From Caldilineaceae bacterium (lineage in GTDB: Bacteria; Chloroflexota; Anaerolineae; Caldilineales; Caldilineaceae), in the NCBI GenBank assembly GCA_022823185.1, contig JAJDXQ010000017.1, forward strand, positions 1 to 64,000: a stretch of 64,000 bases of DNA. The letters run 5' to 3'. This document shows, in pieces, positions 51,107 to 59,842 of this stretch. The notes below the pieces were generated by a model. It did no database searches. It saw only the letters and a list, made by a program, of their open reading frames with translations, and had not been told where the DNA came from. The position numbers and the translations under genes were made by a program. The number at the start of each line of letters is the position of its first letter. The stretch's first letter is position 1.

Positions 51107-52146
51107 TGCGGCGCATAGGCAGGCGCAAACCGCCGCAGCCATCGCTCAAGGCAATATGGCGTACCAACATTGACGATCATCCGATTGGGCTAGCATGGTC
51201 GCCGGATGGCAAACTGTTGGCAGCGGCGGGTGTGTCCGGACCAATCACGCTGTCTTATGGCGCAGACGGCGCAGAACAGCGCAAGCTACCCGGCCATCCC
51301 CTCGGCACGATGGCAATTTCGTGGCACAAAGACAGTCGTCTCCTCGCCAGTGTCGGGCAGGATGGCAAGGTGCGGCTGTGGGATACCAAGACAGGAACGC
51401 AGACCTCTGAAATGGCAGGCGGCGCAAGCTGGGTGGAGCGTGTCGCTTTCAGCCCTGCGGGCGATCTGCTTGTGTCTGCCGCCGGGCGCAAATTGCGAAT
51501 GTGGGACGCCACCGGGGAATTGAACTGCGAATATCCCGATGCGAACAGCACCATTACTGACATCAAGTGGCGCTCTGATGGCAAAAAGTTCGCCATCTCT
51601 GCCTACAATGGCGTCGTGCTGTATGGCCCCCCCAAAGCGGAGCCACTCCACCGTTTCGAATGGCAGGGTTCGACACTCACATTGGAATGGAGTCCCGATG
51701 GAAAGCACATTGCAACTGGCGACCAGGACTCGACAGTGCATTTCTGGCACGTTGAGTCCGGGCAGGATTTGCAAATGTGGGGCTACGAAACGAAGGTGCT
51801 GGAACTGGCATGGAGCTTCAATAGTCGCTATCTGGCGACCGGCGGCGGGACTCAGGCGGTGATCTGGGACTGTTCCGGCAAGGGGCCGGAAAACACTCGA
51901 CCAATCATGCTGGAAGGGCATCAGCGCCTCATCAAGCATCTGAAGTTTCAACGGCGGGGTATGCTGCTGGCTTCCGGTGGTAACGATGGTCTGCTGGCAA
52001 TCTGGAAAATCGAGAAGAAGAAGCCCGTTTTGCTGGCGGATGCGATGTTCAAGAGCCCAATTGCCGGCTTGGCCTGGTCACCGGATGATCGCCGTATCGC
52101 GGTGTCAGATGAGAGTGGTTTCCTGTCGATAGCGGCAGCGCAGTGA
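51091..52146 (+). CDS. WD40 beta-propeller protein
   Basis: A 351-residue soluble protein of WD40-type repeats. Repeats end in typical form: VRLWDTKTG, LRMWDATGE, VHFWHVESG, AVIWDCSGKG, LAIWKIEKKK, with LAWSPDGKLLAAAG, MAISWHKDSRLLASVGQ and LEWSPDGKHIATGD strands. About seven blades are expected. No signal peptide, so cytoplasmic. The start overlaps the COG0523 gene by 16 bases, suggesting a physical or functional tie to the GTPase, for example as a client scaffold. Confidence 0.85.
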   Translation: MSRVMMRRIGRRKPPQPSLKAIWRTNIDDHPIGLAWSPDGKLLAAAGVSGPITLSYGADGAEQRKLPGHPLGTMAISWHKDSRLLASVGQDGKVRLWDTKTGTQTSEMAGGASWVERVAFSPAGDLLVSAAGRKLRMWDATGELNCEYPDANSTITDIKWRSDGKKFAISAYNGVVLYGPPKAEPLHRFEWQGSTLTLEWSPDGKHIATGDQDSTVHFWHVESGQDLQMWGYETKVLELAWSFNSRYLATGGGTQAVIWDCSGKGPENTRPIMLEGHQRLIKHLKFQRRGMLLASGGNDGLLAIWKIEKKKPVLLADAMFKSPIAGLAWSPDDRRIAVSDESGFLSIAAAQ

Positions 52147-52180
52147 TTATGGGAAACGTGTTGCACATAAGATATTCCCC

Positions 52181-52375
52181 TCTGTTGGTGAGACATTTTG
52201 TCTCGATGATGATGGCGGCCGCGGTCCCTATCGCCGCGGCCGCCGTGACCAGCCTCTACATCTCCTACCACTTCAATCTGCCCCCTGGTCCTGCCATGAC
52301 CCTGGTCGCAAGCGGGATATTCGCGCTGGCAATCTCATTCAGGCGAAGAGTGCCCGCCTGAGAATCCTCTTCCCG
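52181..52375 (+). pseudogene. znuB: znuB 3' fragment, direct repeat copy B
   Basis: Copy of the last 181 bases of znuB (ending at stop 52359-52361) plus 14 bases after, preceded by unrelated DNA. A 72-codon open frame remains but carries only the last two helices. Hairpin arms at 52214-52224 and 52234-52244; loop 52225-52233 reads TCCCTATCG, the exact reverse complement of copy A's loop. Confidence 0.93.
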
Positions 52376-52429
52376 GCGGAAAAGAAGCGCCAAACGATGA
52401 CGCAAGGCCATTCAGGGTCATCGGATAGG
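52376..52429 (-). mobile_element. IS end fragment, related to 43628-43681
   Basis: Aligns without gaps to the right end of the IS at 43.2 kb, including GCGCCAAACGATGACGCAAG, at an offset of 8748. The terminal repeat is worn (CATCGGATAGG). It begins at the first base after the znuB repeat. Confidence 0.82.
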
Positions 52430-52489
52430 CACTTGGCCTGCTCCCTGCTTGTCGAATCGGCAGCCGCCTCGTTTGCCTGCAGTCAAAGT

Positions 52490-52518
52490 TTGCCCTCATC
52501 CACCCCGTAGGCTAAAAT
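52490..52518 (+). promoter_or_regulatory. Probable promoter of tRNA-Lys
   Basis: TTGCCC and TAAAAT with a 17-base spacer, 16 bases before the tRNA. Confidence 0.55.
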
Positions 52519-52534
52519 TGAGAGCCGTTGCCGC

Positions 52535-52607
52535 GGGTCCCTAGCTCAATTGGTAGAGCAACGGCCTTTTAAGCCGTGGGTTCTGGGTTCGAGTCCCAGG
52601 GGGCTCA
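52535..52607 (+). tRNA. tRNA-Lys (anticodon TTT)
   Basis: Acceptor GGGTCCC with GGGGCTC (two G-U type pairs), D-arm GCTC..GAGC, anticodon stem ACGGC/GCCGT around CTTTTAA (anticodon TTT), T-arm CTGGG-TTCGAGT-CCCAG, discriminator A. CCA not encoded. Confidence 0.93.
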
Positions 52608-52652
52608 TTGAGGAGAGTCCGGACTGCGTCTTCGCCTGCAACAGGCGCACGA

Positions 52653-52690
52653 AAAGCAGAGCGCTTGCGCTCTGCTTTCTTGTTTTCTAC
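52653..52690 (+). terminator. Terminator after tRNA-Lys
   Basis: AAAGCAGAGCGC followed almost directly by GCGCTCTGCTTT, then CTTGTTTT. A strong hairpin, likely effective in both directions. Confidence 0.85.
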
Positions 52691-52752
52691 GGTTTTTCGG
52701 TCCCCGGCTGCAAACGGGACTTGCCACAACGCTGGTCGCTGAATCCGTTTCG

Positions 52753-53700
52753 CTACCGGCTGGGTCTGCCCGCTCTGGCCAGGCCGCTCTGCCACTCTCT
52801 GCCCTTCCGGCCCGCATAGAGCATGTAGTAGGCGTCCCCGGCCTCAAAGACCTGGGGCGTGAGGATACCGTCGCAGTCCCATGCCCCGCGGTCCGCGGCG
52901 GGCGTGAAGATCGGGTTGTGCGGGTTCGTCTCAAATTCGCGGAAGTCCCGCGTGCGCACATGCCCGATCTGCCATATTTCGTCGTCCTGTGCGCGGCCGC
53001 CGTACAGGATATGGAAGTAGCGCGGTCCTTTGAAGATCTCCGCCTCGCGCACGCCGCTGCTGTCCCAGGCCAGACCGCTGCCGCTGAAGATGGGATTGGC
53101 CTCGTCCTTGGTGACGGCCGCGGGGTCACTCGTCGGCGCGGTCGCGTGGCAAATAACCGGATTCCCTTCCGACTCGCCGGTGTAGATGATATGGATCGTG
53201 TCGCCGTCGACCACCGCAGAGGGGTGCGACGAGCCTGCGCTCTCGTGAGGCGTGTCCGCGGGAATCACGGGCGTCCGGAGCACGCGCGTCCATGCGCCGA
53301 AATCGCCGTCGCCTACCAATAGCCCCGTCTGCTTGGGAGGCTTAAGCCGCCGGCCAAGATAATAGACATAGAACCGGCCGTCGGCAGGATTTTGGAAAGG
53401 GTAAGGGTACTCGACGGTGAAATCGTCAAAGCCGGCCTGCGAGGGCATCAGGACAGGGTTCCTCGGGTCGTGGGTGACGGCTGCGGGGTCGCTTGCCGGC
53501 GCGGCGCTGTGCATCAGCATCCAGTAGTTGTCCTTTCTGCGTCTGCCCCACAGGTAGTGGACCGTGCCGCCCACGACGATGGCGTGCGCGGCCGCAGCCC
53601 ACTCGGGCGGTTCGCAGAAAAAGATCGGGTTGCCTTCCCCAATCCGTTCAAAACTGGCGAACAGGTCGAACGGAATCTCATCATGCGCTGATCTGTCCAT
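52753..53700 (-). CDS. Five-bladed beta-propeller glycosidase-like protein
   Basis: A 315-residue protein resembling GH43/GH32/GH130-type propellers: repeated blades around DPAAVTHDPRNPVLMPSQAGFDDFTVEYPYPF, GRFYVYYLGRR, SSHPSAVVDGDTIHIIYTGES, REAEIFKGPRYFHILYGG and DGILTPQVFEAGDAYYMLYAG. The frame is open to 53832, but ATG 53700 has AGGAGA in front. Catalytic residues cannot be assigned surely, so it may be a hydrolase or a phosphorylase. No signal peptide. It ends a sugar-uptake cluster on the minus strand. Confidence 0.78.
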   Translation of the reverse strand: MDRSAHDEIPFDLFASFERIGEGNPIFFCEPPEWAAAAHAIVVGGTVHYLWGRRRKDNYWMLMHSAAPASDPAAVTHDPRNPVLMPSQAGFDDFTVEYPYPFQNPADGRFYVYYLGRRLKPPKQTGLLVGDGDFGAWTRVLRTPVIPADTPHESAGSSHPSAVVDGDTIHIIYTGESEGNPVICHATAPTSDPAAVTKDEANPIFSGSGLAWDSSGVREAEIFKGPRYFHILYGGRAQDDEIWQIGHVRTRDFREFETNPHNPIFTPAADRGAWDCDGILTPQVFEAGDAYYMLYAGRKGREWQSGLARAGRPSR

Positions 53701-53744
53701 TCTGTCTCCTGAAGTTGAAAAAGCCGGTAACCGGGAACGGAAAA

Positions 53745-55372
53745 CTACCCCAGAGCCCAGCCCACCAGGTTGCTGAAGAGCCGCTCCGCCACCGGATCTT
53801 TGCCCAGGTTCTCGACGAGCCGGTGTGTACACAGGATGTAACTGCCTTCACCGTGCGCGATCTGCGTCAGGTCGGCGCCGTGGAAGGCCGCGGTCACGCC
53901 GATGTAATTCTGCTTGTGCTTCAGTCCGGCGTGCCAGTCGTAAGTGACGTTGCCGCTGATCCAGTCCGTTTCCGGCTTCACAATCGACCAGCGCGAAACC
54001 ACATCCCGGTACTCTTGCCCCATCAGGCAGGCCGATGGCAGCCCGTCGTAGACCGGGTGCTCGCGCACAACGTGGCTGCACGGCGTCCAAAGGCCCTTGC
54101 CACTGTAATAGGTCACCGCGAACGGCAGGAGAGTATCCTTTGAGAGGAATTTCTCCATGCGAAACTTGGTTCCCAGAGCGTTCTCCGGCGGCATGCCGAG
54201 GAAGATGGCCGTCCCGCCGCCGCCGACCCACTGCGCCAGTTCGGTAAAGACCGGCTGCTCCTCGCCGCCCCAGCCATTCAGATTCACCAGCGTCCGGTGA
54301 TCACGGGGCGTTCGCCCCGAAAATGGCGTGGATCGCAGGTCAGAACCGGCCAGGTAGGCGCCCAGCGCGCCGTCGAGATCGATCAGCGCTACATCTTGCT
54401 CGGGGAGGGCCGATCCTTCCTGCGCCAGCACATAGAAGCTGGAGTCGTTGCTTGTAACTGTGTCTGCGCCACTGTGGAACGCGACCTCGACCAGGCAGCG
54501 CCCCGCCAGGCCGTCGGTGGCGACGGGATACTCACCCAGATCGACAATGCCTGCCGGCAGTGTTGTCTCTTCGCTGTGGTCGAGCAGGCGCCGCCCGTCG
54601 CTGGCCGTGACCTGAAGCGAGAGCTTGCCCGCCACTGCCTCCTCGTCGTTGACCGACGTCAACAGGACTTGCACCGCCTGCCCCGCGTAGACATTCTGCG
54701 CGCTGGGGCGAATCGCGATATAGCGGTCGGCAAAGGTCTCCTGAATCGCGTAATAGGCGCGCTTGGGGTTGCGGAAATTGTCGATCAGGCCGGCGCCCAC
54801 GATCCAGTCGCCGTCGTTCAGAGAGTGAATGCCGATGCCGGCGATGTCGGCATTGATTCGGCAGGCCTCGGCCATCAGCTTGTTGCCGGTGTAGTGGACC
54901 TCCTGGCAGGCGAGCATGAAGTCGTGGAAGGTCGGGAAGACTTCATCCAGCCCGGTCCGTTCATAGACCGCCAGGTAGGAGTCGTGCAGACGTTCATGGA
55001 TGCGGTAGTCCGGCGTGATGGGGTTGCCTTCGCGCCGGTACCGGGCCATGTTGGCTTCCAGGTCGGGGATGCTGCCGTAACCCAGCTCGGAGATGTTGGT
55101 CAGCAGGCCGGGCTCGATGTGGCTGCGCGTATGCTGTCCGAGCGAAGTGCGCCCCATCGCCTCCAATTGCTCTTCCGTCTTGCCCAGCAGCATCAGATTG
55201 TCGTAGTTCTGCTGTGCGAAGGGCGTGCCCGGGTAGTCGTGGACATCGTTGATCAGCGTCGGCTCGTATGAGCCGGGCAGGTAGACGCTGCACAGTCCGG
55301 CAAAGCCGCCGGCTTCGTCGATGATCAGCCGTGTGGGATCGAGCTCGCGCGCCTTCAGCTCCGGTAACAGGC
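53745..55372 (-). pseudogene. GH2-like glycosidase lacking its N-terminal part
   Basis: About 540 codons of coding sequence. Reading continues without a stop from the end of the permease gene: ELKARELDPTRLIIDEAGGF and YEPTLINDVHDYPGTPF precede the first ATG (55193). The remainder has the GH2-type nucleophile region (NISELGYGSIPD), then beta-sandwich domains and a C-terminal GATase-like part (LNGWGGEEQPVFTELAQWVGGGGT). The N-terminal sugar-binding domain and the strand carrying the acid/base Glu are absent, cut exactly where the permease gene ends. A start at 55193 would give 482 residues, unlikely to be active. Confidence 0.75.
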
Positions 55373-56284
55373 CTATCCCTTCAGTCCGCTGAGAGCGACG
55401 CCGCGTACGATATGGCGCTGCAGCGCCAGGAAGAGGATGATAACCGGAATGATAGCCAGTGTTGAGCCGGCCATCTGCAGTTCATACTGGTTGCTCTCCT
55501 GCACGCGCAGGTTGGCGATCGCGATCGGGAGTGTCCACTTCAGGCGGTCGGTCAGGATCATGATGCCCCAGAGGAGATCATCCCACGCCCAGTCGAAGAC
55601 AAAGATGGCCAGAACCGCCATAATCGGCTTGCTCAGCGGCAGAACGATCCGCCAGTAGACGCCGAGCGCCGAACTGCCGTCTACGGTCGCGGCATCGATC
55701 AGCTCGTCAGGAATGCCCAGCATGAACTGCTTGGTGAGGAAGATGCCGAATGTGCCGGTGAGGAAGGGGATGATCATGCCGCTGTAGGAGTTGAGCATGC
55801 CCAGCTTTGCCACCAACACATAGCGGGGAATCAGCGTAAGAAAACCGGGGATCATCATGGTCGAGAGCAGGAGCATGAAGACGATGTCCCGGCCCGGCCA
55901 GCGCAGCTTGCCGAAGGTGTACCCGCCCCACGTGCAGGTGAAGATGTTGGCGATCGTCACACAGGAAGTGATGATGAGGCTGTTGCCAAAGACGCGCCAG
56001 AACTTCATCACTTCAATCGTCTCTACATAGTTATTGACGCGCCACTGGGTGGGCCAGAACTGAAGCGGAATAGCCGAAATCTCGGCCTGGGTCTTGAAGC
56101 TGGCCAGGAGCATCCACACGCCCGGTGTAACCATGAAAACCAGGCCGAGCAGAATCACGCCCCACAAAAAGAATTGCCCGCCAATCCAGCGCAGCGCGCG
56201 CAGACGCCGGATTGCGGCCAGCTGACGGGCGCGTCCTGTGGGTTCAAGCGTCGAAACCGAAGTGTCTGTTGTCGTTGCAGACAT
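55373..56284 (-). CDS. Carbohydrate ABC permease, MalG-like
   Basis: A 303-residue inner-membrane permease with six helices. The EAA loop that contacts the ATPase is ELIDAATVDGSSALGVYWRIVLPLSKP. The N-terminal extension (about 30 residues) is cytoplasmic. No ATPase gene is in the cluster, so it must use an MsmK/UgpC-type ATPase encoded elsewhere. Confidence 0.92.
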   Translation of the reverse strand: MSATTTDTSVSTLEPTGRARQLAAIRRLRALRWIGGQFFLWGVILLGLVFMVTPGVWMLLASFKTQAEISAIPLQFWPTQWRVNNYVETIEVMKFWRVFGNSLIITSCVTIANIFTCTWGGYTFGKLRWPGRDIVFMLLLSTMMIPGFLTLIPRYVLVAKLGMLNSYSGMIIPFLTGTFGIFLTKQFMLGIPDELIDAATVDGSSALGVYWRIVLPLSKPIMAVLAIFVFDWAWDDLLWGIMILTDRLKWTLPIAIANLRVQESNQYELQMAGSTLAIIPVIILFLALQRHIVRGVALSGLKG

Positions 56285-56330
56285 TGCTATCTTCCTTGCT
56301 CACGCTTCGCCGAGTGCGCAGCAGATGTGC

Positions 56331-57266
56331 TCAATAGTAGGACGTCAATCCTCCCTCACGGAAGAGACGCAGCTGGATTACAGTGATAACGAGAATGACC
56401 GCGAACAGGTAAACCGCTTGCGTCGTGGCGTAGCCAAACCGCAAGAATTGGAACGCCGTCATGTAGACCCAATAAACGACCACATTGGTGGCGTTGGCCG
56501 GGCCGCCCTGTGTCATGATGAAAATCGGCGAAAAGACCTGCAGACTGCCGATCACCGTGACAACGATCACAAAAAGCAGCGTAGGCTTCAGAAGCGGCAG
56601 GGTGATTTTCCAGAACCGCTGCCAGCCGGTCGCGCCGTCCACCCTGGCCGCCTCGTAGTACTCCTCTGGGATCGCCTTCAGGCCGGCCAGAAAGATCACC
56701 ATGTACCAGCCCAGCCCTTTCCAGACCACCATCAGCGAGATCGAGTAGAGCGCGATATCGGGGTTGATCAACCAGCGCACCGGGGGAATGTTCACGAAGC
56801 TCAGGATCTGGTTCAGGAAGCCGTAGCGCACCTGGAACATGAGACCCCAAAGCAACGCCATCGCGGTCATCGGCAGCATGACCGGCAGGTAGTAGGTGGA
56901 GCGGACAAAGCCGACGAATTTGGTGACCCCGTTCAGAACCAGCGCCAGCATCAGCCCCACGATGACGCCGCTGCCGACAACAACGATGGCGTAAACAAAG
57001 GTGTTGCGAAACGACCCGAGAAATTTCTCATCTCCCGCGACCTCGGTAACGTTGCCCAAGCCCACAAACTCGGCCTGGGTGAGTGGTCCAAAGCCGTTCC
57101 ATTTGAAGAACATCATCGCCAGGGAGGCCAGAATCGGGCCGAACACAAAGATGGTGAAATAGATCAGGATGGGGGCCGCGAACAGCCACCCTGTGGCAGC
57201 CTGAATAAATGATCGGCGCCGCCAGAATGGCGTGGTATGGGTTTGGGCTGCTGATGCGACGGCCAT
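56331..57266 (-). CDS. Carbohydrate ABC permease, MalF-like
   Basis: A 311-residue permease with six helices and EAA loop EEYYEAARVDGATGWQRFWKITLPLLKP. GGAGGAG five bases before the ATG. Partner of the MalG-like gene 46 bases downstream; imports a sugar delivered by the upstream solute-binding protein. Confidence 0.92.
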   Translation of the reverse strand: MAVASAAQTHTTPFWRRRSFIQAATGWLFAAPILIYFTIFVFGPILASLAMMFFKWNGFGPLTQAEFVGLGNVTEVAGDEKFLGSFRNTFVYAIVVVGSGVIVGLMLALVLNGVTKFVGFVRSTYYLPVMLPMTAMALLWGLMFQVRYGFLNQILSFVNIPPVRWLINPDIALYSISLMVVWKGLGWYMVIFLAGLKAIPEEYYEAARVDGATGWQRFWKITLPLLKPTLLFVIVVTVIGSLQVFSPIFIMTQGGPANATNVVVYWVYMTAFQFLRFGYATTQAVYLFAVILVITVIQLRLFREGGLTSYY

Positions 57267-57362
57267 ACAGCTCCTCCTGCGAACAAGCTGGACCGAGACA
57301 GGGTCCGTGTAACGAGTTCAGTTCTACGTAGTCTGGCAGTTGGCTGAAAAACGGACAACTTG

Positions 57363-57402
57363 CCGCGGACGCAGCGCCTTTTTGCGCGCGCTGCGTCCGC
57401 GG
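57363..57402 (-). terminator. 15-bp intercistronic hairpin
   Basis: Perfect stem CCGCGGACGCAGCGC / GCGCTGCGTCCGCGG with 10-base loop between the solute-binding protein and permease genes. No T-run directly after it in the minus direction, so a partial attenuator or 3'-end stabiliser that raises binding-protein output over permeases. Confidence 0.75.
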
Positions 57403-57441
57403 AAGCGTTTGCGCTGTGATGTATCGTTTCCGCTGCGGGCG

Positions 57442-58791
57442 TTAGAACTCCCGGTCGCCCTCCGTCCGGTCCAGAATCTCCTGCAGCTGCGGCTCGAGAT
57501 CGGCAAGGGCAGGCTCCACGTCCTTCTGCTGCAGCAGAACCGCCTGCACAGTTTCCTTGATCGCCTGGTTCAACTCGCCGTCGCCCAGCGCCTTCAGTCC
57601 GGGGTGGGGCCTGGTGATCGGGGTCGTCTCAATCGCGTATCCCTGGCTCATGGCGTCCGACCAGCCTTCGATCGGAGTCGGGTAGTCCAACGGCGCGGGA
57701 AGCGAACCGATCGTCTCGACGATAAAGCGGGAGAATGGCATATCCGGCCCATGCATCATCCAGCGGATGAACTTGAAGGCCTCCTCCGGGTGTTCCGTGC
57801 TCCTGTCGGCCAGGATCTCCCAACCGCCCGACTGGATCGTCGGGTCGACGCCGCTGCGGCCGCGCACGTGGGTGACGCCCAGGTCTTCGAAGATCTCCTC
57901 TGCGCCGCCGTCGCGCAGCACAATCAGCGGGTACCACGGCTCGATCTCGGTCATGAAGGCCAGGCCGTTCTGCCAGGCCTCGTTGTAGGTGACCTCGCCG
58001 ATCTGCGTGGAACCGTCGTCGACCATGCCCCGCCACCAGCCGAGACCGAAGGCTGCCTCCGGCGTATTCACCGTGACCGTGCGCGGGATATCGCCCTCAA
58101 ACTCGTAGAGTTCGCCGCCGCTGCGCCAGACGATGCCGGGGAAATGGAAGTTGGGCTGATAACCGTCGTGATTAAAGGTGTAGCCGTAGAACTTGATGCC
58201 GTCTTCCTCACGCGTGAGGGCTTTGGCCAGGTCGCGCAACTCCTCCATCGTTTCGGGAATCTCGCTGATCCCCTCCTCTTCCAGGACAGAGCGCCGGTAG
58301 ATCAGCGCCGCCGCCTGGTGTTCGGTCGGGTAGGCCCAGATCTTGCCCTGGAAGGTCATGCGGTCGACAGCCGCGCCGATATAGTTGTCGCTCACATAGG
58401 CCTGGTCCTCATCCGGCATCTCCAGCGCCACCTCGTTGGAGACCAGTTCCAGGATGGGGATGGCGGTGTGATAGGTGTCCGGCCCGGTGCCGGCCATGCG
58501 CGTGGCCGTCATCTTCTGGCGATATTCGCCGCCGGGTACGGTTTCGATCGTCACGTTAATGTTGTCGGCCGCGCCGCCGTCGGCGTTGTAGCTATCGATC
58601 ATCTCCTGGGCGCGTTCGCCGGCCGCGCCGCCCCAGTGGAACCAGATTGTCAGCTCGGTGGCCGCCGCGCTGGGTTCCGCGGCGCCCCCGCCGTCAGCCG
58701 CAGGCGCTGCCGGGGCTGCGCAACCGACCAGGGCAAGGCCAAGGCTGCCTGCGCCCATAGTTTTCAGAAGTTGTCGTCTCGAGAGATTCAT
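57442..58791 (-). CDS. Sugar ABC solute-binding lipoprotein
   Basis: A 449-residue family 1 extracellular binding protein. The N-terminus SRRQLLKTMGAGSLGLALVGCAAP combines a twin-arginine-like motif with a lipobox Cys (residue 24), so it is exported, possibly by Tat, and lipid-anchored. A short Ala/Gly/Glu linker leads to LTIWFHWGGAAGERAQEMIDSYN, typical of maltose/multiple-sugar binding proteins. First gene of the transporter; AGGAG ten bases upstream. Confidence 0.92.
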   Translation of the reverse strand: MNLSRRQLLKTMGAGSLGLALVGCAAPAAPAADGGGAAEPSAAATELTIWFHWGGAAGERAQEMIDSYNADGGAADNINVTIETVPGGEYRQKMTATRMAGTGPDTYHTAIPILELVSNEVALEMPDEDQAYVSDNYIGAAVDRMTFQGKIWAYPTEHQAAALIYRRSVLEEEGISEIPETMEELRDLAKALTREEDGIKFYGYTFNHDGYQPNFHFPGIVWRSGGELYEFEGDIPRTVTVNTPEAAFGLGWWRGMVDDGSTQIGEVTYNEAWQNGLAFMTEIEPWYPLIVLRDGGAEEIFEDLGVTHVRGRSGVDPTIQSGGWEILADRSTEHPEEAFKFIRWMMHGPDMPFSRFIVETIGSLPAPLDYPTPIEGWSDAMSQGYAIETTPITRPHPGLKALGDGELNQAIKETVQAVLLQQKDVEPALADLEPQLQEILDRTEGDREF

Positions 58792-58853
58792 CGGGAGCTG
58801 CTCCTTTGATGTAGATGGGTAAGAAGGGTGATGCGACGGTTACATTTAGTAGA

Positions 58854-59714
58854 TCAAGCCCTGGGCTCCAGCCCCAAAAGCTGTTTGCCCAGCCCGGTCA
58901 ACTGCGCCGGTTTGCCGAACTTCTGCTCGAGCTGGCGCGGGTCGCCCGGAAAAGCTTTGCCGCGCGGCGGGAGCCGTTCCTGCCAGGCTCTGATGCGGTA
59001 CTGTCGTTCTTCCTCGTCTCTGGGCGGGTACATGGTGATGTACTGGGCCAGCCGCGGTCGCGTGCTGTGGTTGCGGCTGTTGCCGTGGGGCAGCAGGCTG
59101 TCCCAGATCAGAAAATCACCCGCCTTGCCCGGGATCGTCCTGATGTCCAGCCCTTCCGGGTCGGGCAGGCGCGGGTTGCGGTCCGCGGGTTGCGTCTTGA
59201 CCCATTCATGGAACTGCCTGTGGAAGCCGGGCGCGCACTGGAAGCCGCCCTGGTCGGCAGTTGTATCCGTCAGGTAGAGGACGCCCTGGACCATGCGCGG
59301 CAGGGGCCTCAAGGTTGTGTCGAGGTCCCAGTGGAACATGCCGTTATAGTCCCAGTCGGGCGAGCGCGCCGGCGGGTTCATGTTGGCGCGGTCGATGCTG
59401 ACCCACAGCTCTTCCTGCTGCCACACATCGGCGAACGCCTGGTAGATTCTGGGGTGCTGGCGGTTGTCCCAAAGGGCCTGGTGGTGGTACATCTCCAGCA
59501 TGCCGGCGCGGCTCACGGGGGCCTGGTACCAGGTTTCCGGGTCGTCGCGGTCGACCTGGAGGAACGCCCAGATCGCGTCGATCACCGCGTTCAGATTTTC
59601 CTGCGGCACCGCGTTGGGGATGATGACATAACCGTTCTCTTCCCAGAACGTGCGCTGCGCAGGGGAGAGAAGGCGGTCCTTTACCGGGTGTTCATGGCGT
59701 ATGGCAACGGTCAT
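58854..59714 (-). CDS. Phytanoyl-CoA dioxygenase (PhyH) family protein
   Basis: A 286-residue non-haem iron, 2-oxoglutarate-dependent oxygenase. Iron ligands are the His and Asp of MFHWDLD and the distal His in LLPHGNSRNHS; the 2-oxoglutarate Arg is in HSTRPRLAQYI. Start at 59714 (MTVAIRHEHPVK) is preferred over an upstream frame start. PhyH genes are frequent in environmental Chloroflexota next to sugar transport genes, where they may open or demethylate unusual sugars or osmolytes. Upstream of the transporter on the same strand. Confidence 0.88.
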   Translation of the reverse strand: MTVAIRHEHPVKDRLLSPAQRTFWEENGYVIIPNAVPQENLNAVIDAIWAFLQVDRDDPETWYQAPVSRAGMLEMYHHQALWDNRQHPRIYQAFADVWQQEELWVSIDRANMNPPARSPDWDYNGMFHWDLDTTLRPLPRMVQGVLYLTDTTADQGGFQCAPGFHRQFHEWVKTQPADRNPRLPDPEGLDIRTIPGKAGDFLIWDSLLPHGNSRNHSTRPRLAQYITMYPPRDEEERQYRIRAWQERLPPRGKAFPGDPRQLEQKFGKPAQLTGLGKQLLGLEPRA

Positions 59715-59842
59715 GGCGCGCTCTCGGTGACGGGATATAATGAAGTTTTTTTCGGCGGCTGCGGCGAATTCTATCAGAAGAGAGCCTGACGGAGCAAGTT
59801 TTATGCTGTTATGTGCCAGGGCCGGGACCACTGGGCGGGCTG

